This document shows positions 1 through 5,933 of a stretch of 8,486 nucleotides of DNA, piece by piece. Position 1 is the stretch's first letter. The number at the start of each line of letters is the position of its first letter. Source of the stretch: Candidatus Dormiibacterota bacterium (lineage in GTDB: Bacteria > Chloroflexota > Dormibacteria > Aeolococcales > Aeolococcaceae); NCBI GenBank assembly GCA_019236085.1, contig JAFAJR010000065.1, positions 1 through 8,486 on the forward strand, written 5' to 3'. Made by a program: the position numbers and the translations under genes. The notes beneath the pieces were generated by a model that worked only from the letters and a program-made list of their open reading frames with translations, was not told where the DNA came from and ran no database searches.

Positions 1-1
1 C

Positions 2-502
2 ACCCGGACAGCAGCGGTGGGACACAGCGCAGTGGTTCACGCGGCGGTCGCGGCGGCCGAGGCTACCGGCTCGGCCGATGCGGTGCTGAAGGCCGTGCGC
101 GCGGTGATGGCCTCGCAGCGCCTGCTCTTCACCGTCGAGACCCTCGAGTACCTGCGCCGCGGCGGCAGGATCGGCGCCGCACGAGCCCTGGTGGGCTCGA
201 TGCTCGACATCAAGCCGATCCTCGAGGTGAAGGACGGCGTGATCGAGCCCGTCGACCGCGTCCGCACCTTCAACAGGGCGCTGGACCGCATCTTCGCCAC
301 CGCCGGCGAGGCCGTCGCCGGCTGGGGCGGAGGCGTCATCACCGTCGGCCAGGCTGGGCGGCCGGACCTCACCGCGGACCTGGTCCGCCGGGCCACCGCC
401 GCTGCGCCCAAGGCCGAGGTGCGCCCGGTGGAAGTCGGCCCGGTGATCGGTGTCCATGGAGGCCCCGGCGCGGTCGGCCTCTCCTTCCACCCTCCACTCT
501 GA
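2..502 (+). CDS. DegV family fatty-acid-binding protein, C-terminal part (5' end outside window)
   Basis: The frame is open from the first bases of the window to a TGA at 500-502, so this is the C-terminal part (about 166 codons) of a longer gene. DegV proteins are usually about 280 residues. The family signatures are clear. LEYLRRGGRIGAA is encoded at about 143-181 and is followed by SMLDIKPIL. A VGPVIGVHGGPGAVG segment near the C-terminus matches the family G-x-H-x-GPGA motif, whose His contacts the ligand carboxylate in known structures. Family members (FakB in Firmicutes) bind a single fatty acid in the cytoplasm and present it to the kinase FakA. Whether this protein has a FakA partner cannot be seen here. 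A GTG at 17 is in frame, but the reading frame and family homology continue upstream of it, so it is not the start. The gene ends 86 bp before the next promoter region, and I see no terminator hairpin after it. Confidence 0.93.
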   Translation, partial: TRTAAVGHSAVVHAAVAAAEATGSADAVLKAVRAVMASQRLLFTVETLEYLRRGGRIGAARALVGSMLDIKPILEVKDGVIEPVDRVRTFNRALDRIFATAGEAVAGWGGGVITVGQAGRPDLTADLVRRATAAAPKAEVRPVEVGPVIGVHGGPGAVGLSFHPPL

Positions 503-523
503 AACGGCCTCGCCACTTGCTAT

Positions 524-539
524 TTGGCTGACCGACCAA
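524..539. promoter_or_regulatory. Degenerate operator-like site (TTGG-N8-CCAA)
   Basis: TTGGCTGACCGACCAA has the same outer TTGG...CCAA arms and the same right half-site CGACCAA (533-539) as the perfect palindrome at 558-573, exactly 34 bp downstream. Five of its eight mirrored positions pair. It overlaps the candidate -35 element. I infer a second, weaker binding site for the same dimeric regulator. Confidence 0.45.
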
Positions 540-558
540 CTAGTGTGTAGCCTGTAAT
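528..558 (+). promoter_or_regulatory. Candidate sigma-70-type promoter for the CNB-tetR-zinc-ribbon operon
   Basis: The gap 503-588 is visibly more A+T-rich than the rest of the window. A -10-like TGTAAT lies at 553-558 (5 of 6 matches to TATAAT). A weaker -35-like CTGACC lies at 528-533 (4 of 6), with a 19-bp spacer. Transcription would then start near 565, about 25 bases before the ATG at 589. This fits the strong AGGAGG at 577-582 six bases before that ATG. The long spacer and weak -35 would suit a regulated promoter. The assignment rests on pattern matching only. Confidence 0.45.
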
Positions 559-573
559 TGGTCGCGCGACCAA
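558..573. promoter_or_regulatory. Perfect 16-bp palindrome, probable TetR-family operator
   Basis: TTGGTCGCGCGACCAA is its own reverse complement. It begins at the last base of the -10-like hexamer and ends four bases before the AGGAGG ribosome binding site, so a bound protein would block transcription. TetR-family dimers usually bind palindromes of this size, and most such regulators sit beside their operator. The TetR gene two positions into this operon is therefore the natural candidate (inference). The palindrome is non-coding, so codon bias does not explain it. Confidence 0.6.
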
Positions 574-588
574 AACAGGAGGCAGGGA

Positions 589-1056
589 ATGAGAATCCTT
601 GAGCCGGAGGGCCCCACCGAGCGCGCCAGGCTCGACGAGGCCGTGCTCGACACGCTCTGCGCAGCGCCGCTGTTCGCCGGCATGGACCGGCGCGAGGTCC
701 GCGAGGTGGCCGGCCGCTTCGACGAGGAGAGCTTCAACGCCGGGCACCGCATCACGCTCGAGGGGATGCGCGGTGCCGACTTCTTCATCATCACCTCGGG
801 CATCGCTGAAGTCAGCCTCGACCGGCGCTGGGTCGCCACCCTGCGCGCCGGCGACTTCTTCGGCGAGCTCGGCGTGCTCGGCAACGGCCTGCGCTTCGCG
901 ACGGTGTCCGCAGAGACGCCGCTGCGCTGCCTGGTGCTTCCCAACCACGGGCTGGAAGAGCTCATCCTTCACCACCCGACGCTGAGCCGCAACCTGCTGC
1001 GCGAAGTGGTGGCACGCTTGCAAGACCTCGCCACCAAGCGTCCGCATCGGGCATGA
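589..1056 (+). CDS. Stand-alone cyclic-nucleotide-binding (CNB/Crp-like) domain protein
   Basis: A 155-residue cytoplasmic protein made almost entirely of one CNB beta-roll. The N-terminal helix and start of the roll are at about 19-60 (LFAGMDRREVREVAGRF, then FNAGHRI). The FFIITSGIAEVSL strand pair is at 65-77, and the phosphate-binding cassette is at 88-108. That cassette reads GDFFGELGVLGNGLRFATVSA and keeps the two ligand-contacting positions, E93 and R102, so cyclic-nucleotide binding is plausible. The roll is followed only by a C-terminal helix (about 122-148). There is no Crp-type winged helix, kinase, channel or cyclase domain, so the output must come from a partner. The start is secure: ATG with AGGAGG six bases upstream. 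It is the first gene of the operon and ends 7 bp before the TetR gene. The ligand and partner are unknown. It may be a sensor linked to the TetR protein or the DegV protein, but this is speculative. Confidence 0.85.
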   Translation: MRILEPEGPTERARLDEAVLDTLCAAPLFAGMDRREVREVAGRFDEESFNAGHRITLEGMRGADFFIITSGIAEVSLDRRWVATLRAGDFFGELGVLGNGLRFATVSAETPLRCLVLPNHGLEELILHHPTLSRNLLREVVARLQDLATKRPHRA

Positions 1057-1063
1057 TCCGGAC

Positions 1064-1744
1064 GTGATACGGACCCCGGCGGCGAGCGCCGCGGCATCAC
1101 GAATCGAGCCGGCCGAAGAGCAGACGCGCCGCGGGCAGATCGTGGCGGCCGCGGCGGCGGTGCTGGGGCGGCAGGGGTTCGCCGAGACCTCGTTGAAGGA
1201 CGTGGCGCGGGAGGCCGGCGTGGCGCCGGGACTGCTCCACTACTACTTCGAGTCCAAGCAGGAGCTGCTGTGCGAGGTGGTGAGCTCGCTGGAGCGCGAG
1301 ATGTCGCGCGACTGGCAGCAGGCGATCGCCGACATCGACGACCCCCTGGAGCGCATCGTCGCGGCGCTGGACCACGCGGCAGTTCGCTGCTCCGAGCGCC
1401 CCGAGTTCTTCCGACTGCTCTTCGACCTCTACAACCTCGGGCTGAGCAGCCCGGCCATCCGGGACCGCTGCGCCGAGATGTGGGCCCGCTTCATCGACGA
1501 CATCGAGCACGAGGTGCGCCGTGTCCTGGGGCAGCTGCCCGCGTATGCCGTGGTGCCGCCGCACGAGCTGGCGGTGGCCATCGCCGGCGCGATCGACGGC
1601 ATCGCGCTGTCAGGCCTGGTGATGCAGCAGTCGTCGCGCGCCGTGTACCACGCCCTCAAGGTCCTGCTGCTGTCCCTGGTGGTGACTGCGTATGTGACCG
1701 CCGGGCAGGAACCACCGGTGGCGCGCTTGCAGAGCCTGCTCTGA
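1064..1744 (+). CDS. TetR/AcrR-family transcriptional regulator
   Basis: A 226-residue one-component repressor. The N-terminal DNA-binding domain runs from about residue 21 to 70 and has the typical helix-turn-helix, including SLKDVAREAGVAPGLLHYYF (43-62) followed by ESKQELL. The C-terminal region (about 95-215) is helical and carries a PEFFRLLFDLYNLGLSSP segment like that of BetI/TetR_C_6-type ligand-binding domains. That helical part would form the dimer interface and a small-molecule pocket, but the inducer cannot be read from the sequence. The start is GTG at 1064, 7 bp after the CNB stop, with only a weak GGA upstream. The first ~20 residues are a variable Ala-rich tail, so a slightly later start cannot be excluded. 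The paired TTGG...CCAA sites at 524-573 are the likely autoregulatory operator. The stop codon overlaps the next gene as CTGA. Confidence 0.93.
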   Translation: MIRTPAASAAASRIEPAEEQTRRGQIVAAAAAVLGRQGFAETSLKDVAREAGVAPGLLHYYFESKQELLCEVVSSLEREMSRDWQQAIADIDDPLERIVAALDHAAVRCSERPEFFRLLFDLYNLGLSSPAIRDRCAEMWARFIDDIEHEVRRVLGQLPAYAVVPPHELAVAIAGAIDGIALSGLVMQQSSRAVYHALKVLLLSLVVTAYVTAGQEPPVARLQSLL

Positions 1745-2079
1745 CGCTGCTCGACCTGCGCTGTCCCCACGGCTGCACTGAGGGACGCTTCGAGGCGCTC
1801 AACGCACCACTCATCGTCGACCGTTCCGGCCGTTACCTGGACCACGACGCCGTGGCGGCGACCTACGTCTGTCTCACCTGCCGGTCGGTCGCTGTCGACG
1901 TCGCCGCCGTGGCGCAGGAGCTGCACGACCCCGAGCCTGTCGAGCCGCTGGTGCTGGAATGTCCCGGCTGCGGCCTCGAGATGCTGCCGCCGGATGATGA
2001 CGCTGGGGCAGTGATGCTGCAGTGCCCGGCCTGTGAGACCCGTTTCGCCATCGAGGAGGGGATGCGCCACCTCACCTGA
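1741..2079 (+). CDS. Small four-knuckle zinc-ribbon protein, probable CTG start
   Basis: A 112-residue protein I cannot assign to a named family. It has four cysteine knuckles: CPHGC (8-12), CLTC (44-47), CPGC (74-77) and CPAC (95-98). These suggest two zinc ribbons separated by an acidic linker (about 59-70), and the second ends in an RFAIEEG-like tail. Such ribbons usually mediate protein or nucleic-acid contacts, but no function can be stated. The start is unusual. In this frame there is no ATG, GTG or TTG from 1501 to 1851, and the GTG at 1852 would delete the first knuckle. CTG at 1741 forms a CTGA overlap with the tetR stop at 1742-1744, the same geometry as the ATGA and GTGA couplings on the other strand. 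CTG at 1747 is an alternative. No strong ribosome binding site is seen, so initiation would depend on translation of tetR. Ribosomal frameshifting from tetR into this frame, or a sequencing error, are other explanations. The gene is real (Cys pattern, tight packing), but its start is uncertain. Confidence 0.75.
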   Translation: MTLLDLRCPHGCTEGRFEALNAPLIVDRSGRYLDHDAVAATYVCLTCRSVAVDVAAVAQELHDPEPVEPLVLECPGCGLEMLPPDDDAGAVMLQCPACETRFAIEEGMRHLT

Positions 2080-2082
2080 GGT
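2069..2082. other. Short inverted repeat across the two convergent stop codons
   Basis: ACCTCACCTGAGGT has 6-bp arms (ACCTCA/TGAGGT) around a 2-base centre. It covers both stop codons of the overlapping convergent genes: TGA at 2077-2079 on plus, and TGA read on minus at 2074-2072. There is no T-tract on either side and the loop is too short for a good hairpin, so I do not call it a terminator. It is the only symmetric element at the junction of the two operons. Confidence 0.35.
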
Positions 2083-2848
2083 CGTGGGCAGGAGGCAGGA
2101 TGGCCACGGTCGCTCCGACGGGTCCCCAATCGCCAGGTTCCGGTGACCAGTACCGGGAGAAACGGCCGTCGAAGCCGATGACACGGCCGGCGTGCTGCGA
2201 GCGCGGCGCCTCGTCCCAATGCGGCGTGTGGCCGTGCACCACGCGCCGGGCGCCGAAGTGGCGCAGGTACCGTTCGAGGCGGTGCTCGTCGTCGAATGCG
2301 TGGCGTCCGATGGTGAGCCGCAGCGCGTTGAGCACGCCGGCAGGCTGCGTCAACCATGCAGCGCACTGCGCGTTGACGTCGTCGACAGTTGCTCCAATGT
2401 CCGCGTAGCGGTCGTCGTCGGTGTGCTGCACGAGCGTGCCGTCCTCGAGCATGAGCAGCAGCGGCAGGCCCCGCAGCCACGCCTCCAGGCCTGGATCCGT
2501 CTCGACGGCGCGAAGATCGGCCCAGTCGCCGCGGCGGCTGAGCCACACGTCCTCGATGGCGCCGCCGCTCCGCGAGGTCCAGCGCGATACCTCGTCGCCG
2601 CCGCGCGAACGTTCGAGGATGGCCAGCAGAAAGAGGTCGTGGTTGCCCAGCACCGAGCGTGCATTGCGTCTCGACCGAGCCACCTGCGCCGCGGCGGCGC
2701 CACCGCCGGCGCCGGGCTCGCCGCCCTGGAAGAAGTCGCCCAGGAACACGGTATCGACCTCGTCCTCGGGATATGCAGCCAGCGCATCGTGCAGACGGGC
2801 GACATCACCCTGCACGTCGCCGACGACGAGGACCGGCCGCTGGCTCAC
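2072..2848 (-). CDS. PPP-like metallophosphoesterase with diverged active-site motifs
   Basis: A 258-residue calcineurin-like phosphoesterase, probably cytoplasmic (no signal peptide or membrane segment). The motifs appear in order: GDVQGD (10-15), GDFFQGG (37-43), GNHD (68-71), VQHTDDD (140-146) and VVHGHTPH (203-210), then IGFDGRFSRYW. The expected metal ligands D11, D38, N69, H142 and H207 are present. The usual GDxHG His is Gln13; a Gln at this position is also known in ApaH-type diadenosine tetraphosphatases. The usual GDxxDRG or GDxxNRGP Arg is lost (QGG here), so substrate handling may differ. A nucleotide or phosphoprotein phosphatase of ApaH/PPP type is the best guess, but the substrate is unknown. 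The start is GTG at 2848, which puts the first beta strand and GDVQGD right at the N-terminus as is usual. The open frame extends upstream to 2968 inside argH, but that part lacks homology. It follows argH by 19 bp, so it is probably the last gene of the arg operon. Its end overlaps the convergent zinc-ribbon gene by 8 bp. Confidence 0.85.
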   Translation of the reverse strand: MSQRPVLVVGDVQGDVARLHDALAAYPEDEVDTVFLGDFFQGGEPGAGGGAAAAQVARSRRNARSVLGNHDLFLLAILERSRGGDEVSRWTSRSGGAIEDVWLSRRGDWADLRAVETDPGLEAWLRGLPLLLMLEDGTLVQHTDDDRYADIGATVDDVNAQCAAWLTQPAGVLNALRLTIGRHAFDDEHRLERYLRHFGARRVVHGHTPHWDEAPRSQHAGRVIGFDGRFSRYWSPEPGDWGPVGATVAILPPAHDLR

Positions 2849-2867
2849 GCAGCCAGCATAGGCACGC

Positions 2868-4205
2868 TCACATGCCGCGGCGTCGCAGCGCGGCGTCGAG
2901 GTCGAACAGGCCGGTGATTCCTGAGGCTGCGCCAGGCGCGACGGCTTCCCACTCCGCCTCGCTGACATCGGTCAGCGAACGCTGCTCAGCTTCGACGCGC
3001 CGCACCATCTCAGCGACGATGCGGTGCGCCTCGCGGAACGGAACTCCGCCGCGCACCAGGTGCTCAGCCACGTCGGTGGCAAGCAGCAGCGGATCAGATG
3101 CAGCGGCTCGCATGCGGCCGGCGTTGAAGCGCGCCGTGTCGATGAACTCCGCGAGAACGCCGACGGTGTCGGCGCTGACGTCGAGAGCGTCGAAGAGCGC
3201 CCGCTTGTCCTCCTGCAGGTCGCGGTCGTACGTCAGCGGCAGGCCCTTGAGCATGGTGAGCGCCGTGACGCAGTCAGCGATGACCCGAGCTGCGCGTCCC
3301 CTGCCCAGCTCGGCAACGTCAGGGTTCTTCTTCTGCGGCATGAGCGACGAGCCGGTGGCCTGCGCATCGCCCGGTGACATGAAGCCGAACTCGGCACTGC
3401 ACCACAGCACGAAGTCCTCGCACATCCGCGAGCAGTGCACCATCAGCAGCGCGCAGGCGAAGACGACCTCGGCGACGACGTCGCGGTCGCTGACAGCGTC
3501 CATGCTGTTCGCCGCAACACGCGAGAAGCCCAGCCGGCGCGCCACATTCGCCGGGTCCAGCGGCAGCGTCGATCCCGCCAGCGCCCCGGCGCCGAGCGGC
3601 AGCTCGTCGGCGCGACGCAGCGCGTCGCCGAATCGCGCGGCGTCTCGTTGCAGCATGGCTGCATATGCCAGCAGATGGCGCGACAGCGTCACCGGCTGGG
3701 CTCGCTGCAGGTGGGTGTATCCCGGCATGGCTGTGTGCTCGTGCTGCTCAGCGACGCGTTGCAGCGTGCTCAGCAGTGAGTCGATGCCGTCGAGCAGCGC
3801 TGCGACGGTCCGCCGCGTGTAGAGACGGATGTCGGTGGCCACCTGGTCGTTACGGCTGCGGCCTGTATGCAGACGCAACGCCGGCTCACCGACGAGTTCG
3901 TGCAGGCGGCGCTCCACCGCGCTGTGCACGTCCTCGTCGTCGGGTGAAACAGCGAAGGCTCCGGCGTCGCACTCCGCCAGGATGCGCTGCAGACCCGACG
4001 CAATGGCTTGCGACGCATCGCCGTCGAGCAACCCCACGTCGTGCAGCATCGCCGCGTGCGCCAGCGATGCCTCGATGTCGTCCGGAAGCAGGCGCAGGTC
4101 GACGTCGAGGCTGCTCGTGTACGAGCGCACGCGCTCCGACATGGGCGACGCGAGGCGCCCCTCCCACAGCGTGCGGCGCTTGGTGTCCTCGTCAGGAGGC
4201 GTCAC
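2868..4205 (-). CDS. argH: Argininosuccinate lyase
   Basis: This cytoplasmic homotetrameric enzyme of the fumarase/aspartase superfamily splits argininosuccinate into arginine and fumarate, the last step of arginine synthesis. With the GTG start at 4205 it has 445 residues, close to the usual ~460. The LWEGRLASPMSERV start of the family alignment is at 13-26. TGRSRNDQV (114-122) is the substrate-binding loop. GYTHLQRAQP (162-171) carries the catalytic His165. The superfamily signature GSSLMPQKKNP (285-295) includes the catalytic Ser286 and the Lys/Asn that bind the substrate. The C-terminal VPFREAHRIV segment is also typical. The start was chosen because AAGGTGG lies nine bases upstream and because the conserved LW(E)GR block needs a start before it. 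The frame is open to 4310, but that part is the argG gene in another frame. It overlaps argG by 14 bases and is followed after 19 bp by the phosphoesterase gene. Confidence 0.97.
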   Translation of the reverse strand: MTPPDEDTKRRTLWEGRLASPMSERVRSYTSSLDVDLRLLPDDIEASLAHAAMLHDVGLLDGDASQAIASGLQRILAECDAGAFAVSPDDEDVHSAVERRLHELVGEPALRLHTGRSRNDQVATDIRLYTRRTVAALLDGIDSLLSTLQRVAEQHEHTAMPGYTHLQRAQPVTLSRHLLAYAAMLQRDAARFGDALRRADELPLGAGALAGSTLPLDPANVARRLGFSRVAANSMDAVSDRDVVAEVVFACALLMVHCSRMCEDFVLWCSAEFGFMSPGDAQATGSSLMPQKKNPDVAELGRGRAARVIADCVTALTMLKGLPLTYDRDLQEDKRALFDALDVSADTVGVLAEFIDTARFNAGRMRAAASDPLLLATDVAEHLVRGGVPFREAHRIVAEMVRRVEAEQRSLTDVSEAEWEAVAPGAASGITGLFDLDAALRRRGM

Positions 4206-5445
4206 GACGCCGCACCACCTTCGGCACCTGCAACGGCACTGCGTCGTGCAGCGCACCCTGCACGCGCGTCTGGGTCCGCAGGGGCAGGCCGAAGAGCTCG
4301 ATGAAGCCACGCGCGGCGCTGTGGTCGAACATGTCGCTGACGCGGTCGTACGTGGCCAGCTGCGGCTGGTACAGCGACTGCGGGGCTCTCCGACCCGAAA
4401 TCGTCGCGGTCCCCCGGTTCAAGCGGATGCGCACGTCGCCGCTCACCACCTCCTGTGTCGCGTTCACGAACTCGTGCAGCGCCGTGCGCAGCGCGCCGAA
4501 CCACAGGCCGTCGTACACCAGGTGGGCCCATTCGCCGGCAACTCGTTGCTTGAAGCGCAGCACGTCGCGAGTAAGCGTCAGCGACTCGAGCGCCGCGTGC
4601 GCTGCGTGCAGCACCGTCGCAGCCGGCGCTTCGTACACCTCTCGCGACTTGATGCCCACCAGGCGGTCTTCGACGTGGTCGATGCGGCCGACGCCGTGGG
4701 CGCCTGCGAGTGCGTTGAGCTCCGTCACCAGCGCGTCGGGCTCGAGCGCTTCACCACGAAGAGCAACCGGCACGCCGTGCTCGAATGTGATCTCGACATC
4801 GACAGGACCGGGCGCCTCGGCAGCGGCGGCCGTCCAGGCGTACACGTCGGGGGGCGGCGCCGCCCAGGGATCCTCCAGCACGCCGCACTCAACGCTGCGT
4901 CCCCAGAGGTTGGCATCGACTGAATACGGCGACTCCGTCGTCACCGGTACCTCAACGCCGTGCTGCCGTGCGTATTCGATCTCCTGCGGGCGTCCCATGT
5001 CCCAGTCACGGACCGGCGCAACGACCTGCAGCTCTGGCGCCAGCGCGCCGACCGCGACGTCGAAGCGGACCTGGTCGTTGCCCTTGCCGGTGCAGCCGTG
5101 CGCCACGGCGACCGCGCCCTCTTCGCGTGCCACGTCGACCAGCAGCTTGGCGATGAGCGGTCGTGCAAGGGCAGTGGCCAGCGGATACACGTTCTGATAC
5201 AGCGCGCCTGCGGCGAGAGTCGGAAAACAGAAATGGTCGACGAACACACGGCGTGCGTTGACCACGTGGGCGCTGCGAGCGCCTGTGGCCAGGGCGCGCG
5301 ACGTCACCGATTCCATGTCCGGCGTCTCACCGAGGTCGGCGGTAAGCGTGACCACGTCATAGCCGAGCTGCTCCTGCAGCCAGCGAATCGCGACCGACGT
5401 GTCGAGCCCGCCGCTGTACGCGAGCACGCAGCGTGGACGGCTCAC
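4192..5445 (-). CDS. argG: Argininosuccinate synthase
   Basis: This enzyme joins citrulline and aspartate, using ATP (released as AMP and pyrophosphate), to make argininosuccinate. It acts in the cytoplasm as a homotetramer. The predicted protein has 417 residues, slightly longer than the usual ~400 because of a short basic C-terminal tail. The N-type ATP pyrophosphatase P-loop AYSGGLDTS is at 9-17, HGCTGKGNDQVRF at 116-128, YSVDANLWGRSVECG at 174-188, and the substrate-contacting GRIDHVEDRLVGIKSREVYE block at 253-272. The start is GTG at 5445, with GGAG seven bases upstream (5456-5453), forming a GTGA overlap with the argR stop. Downstream, argH starts 14 bases before the argG stop. No internal promoter can be seen, and transcription is expected to come from upstream of argC. 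Confidence 0.97.
   Translation of the reverse strand: MSRPRCVLAYSGGLDTSVAIRWLQEQLGYDVVTLTADLGETPDMESVTSRALATGARSAHVVNARRVFVDHFCFPTLAAGALYQNVYPLATALARPLIAKLLVDVAREEGAVAVAHGCTGKGNDQVRFDVAVGALAPELQVVAPVRDWDMGRPQEIEYARQHGVEVPVTTESPYSVDANLWGRSVECGVLEDPWAAPPPDVYAWTAAAAEAPGPVDVEITFEHGVPVALRGEALEPDALVTELNALAGAHGVGRIDHVEDRLVGIKSREVYEAPAATVLHAAHAALESLTLTRDVLRFKQRVAGEWAHLVYDGLWFGALRTALHEFVNATQEVVSGDVRIRLNRGTATISGRRAPQSLYQPQLATYDRVSDMFDHSAARGFIELFGLPLRTQTRVQGALHDAVPLQVPKVVRRRDAS
4215..4221 (-). promoter_or_regulatory. Ribosome binding site deciding the argH start
   Basis: On the minus strand AAGGTGG reads from 4221 to 4215, nine bases before the GTG at 4205 and inside the 3' end of argG. It favours this GTG over the longer in-frame extension to 4310, which has no argH homology. 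Confidence 0.6.
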
Positions 5446-5933
5446 AACGAGTCTCCGATCATGCCGCGAAGACGAAGCACCAAGCGCTGCCCTGCGGGAC
5501 GCGACCGGGTCACCACCAGCACGGTGTCGTCGCCGGCGACAGTCCCTGCCACCTCGTCGAAACGCGCGCCGTCGATGGCTGCGGCCACCAGCTGCGCGCC
5601 GCCAGGAGTCGTGTGCACCACGCCGAGCAGGTCGATGAACTCAAGCGCGGTCGCGTACTCGTGCAGCGCTGCTTTCAAGCGGCGCTCGGACCCGGCGGTG
5701 TCGATCTCCGCCAGCGGGATGCGGTACCGAGCACCGTCGTCGCCGTGCACTCGGAGCAATCCCAGCTCGCGGATGTCGCGAGACACGGTCGCCTGCGTGA
5801 CGTCCATGCGCCGGCGGCGAAGCCCGGCCACCAGGTCGTCCTGCGTCCGGATGGCGCCGCCACGCACCAGGTCGAGAATGGCGCGCTGCCGCTCCGCTTT
5901 GGTTGCTGGTTGCATCGAACGCAGCGCGCTCAC
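5442..5933 (-). CDS. argR: Arginine repressor ArgR
   Basis: An arginine-sensing repressor, usually a hexamer built of two trimers, that binds ARG boxes upstream of arginine biosynthetic genes when arginine is bound. The 163-residue protein has the winged-helix domain at about 12-75, including the recognition segment VTQATVSRDIRELGL (45-59). A linker follows, then the C-terminal oligomerisation and arginine-binding domain (about 84-160). That domain has GVVHTTPGGAQLVAAAID and GTVAGDDT (130-137), whose Asp pair binds arginine. The start is GTG at 5933 in a GTGA overlap with argD. An ATG at 5915 would give 157 residues, closer to the common ~150-156, and cannot be excluded because neither has a clear ribosome binding site. 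Its place inside the operon means the repressor is probably made along with the enzymes it controls. Its operator should lie upstream of argC, outside the window. Confidence 0.96.
   Translation of the reverse strand: MSALRSMQPATKAERQRAILDLVRGGAIRTQDDLVAGLRRRRMDVTQATVSRDIRELGLLRVHGDDGARYRIPLAEIDTAGSERRLKAALHEYATALEFIDLLGVVHTTPGGAQLVAAAIDGARFDEVAGTVAGDDTVLVVTRSRPAGQRLVLRLRGMIGDSL

Noticed and set aside
1270..1740. Extension of the zinc-ribbon frame back to 1270
   Set aside because: It runs through the tetR gene in another frame and its translation is low-complexity Arg/Ala/Gly. Only the part after 1741 shows structured cysteine motifs.
2069..2082. Inverted repeat considered as a bidirectional terminator
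   Set aside because: The arms are only 6 bp around a 2-base centre with no T-tract on either strand, so it does not meet the usual intrinsic terminator pattern.
2849..2968. Upstream start for the metallophosphoesterase at 2968
   Set aside because: The extra 40 residues lie inside argH and show no family similarity. The GTG at 2848 places the first beta strand and GDVQGD at the N-terminus as is usual.
2659..5197. Long plus-strand open frames opposite argH and argG (387 and 510 codons)
   Set aside because: They lie antisense to confidently identified genes and have Arg/Ser/Ala-rich compositions with no domain motifs. Such frames are expected from third-position G+C bias in high-G+C DNA.
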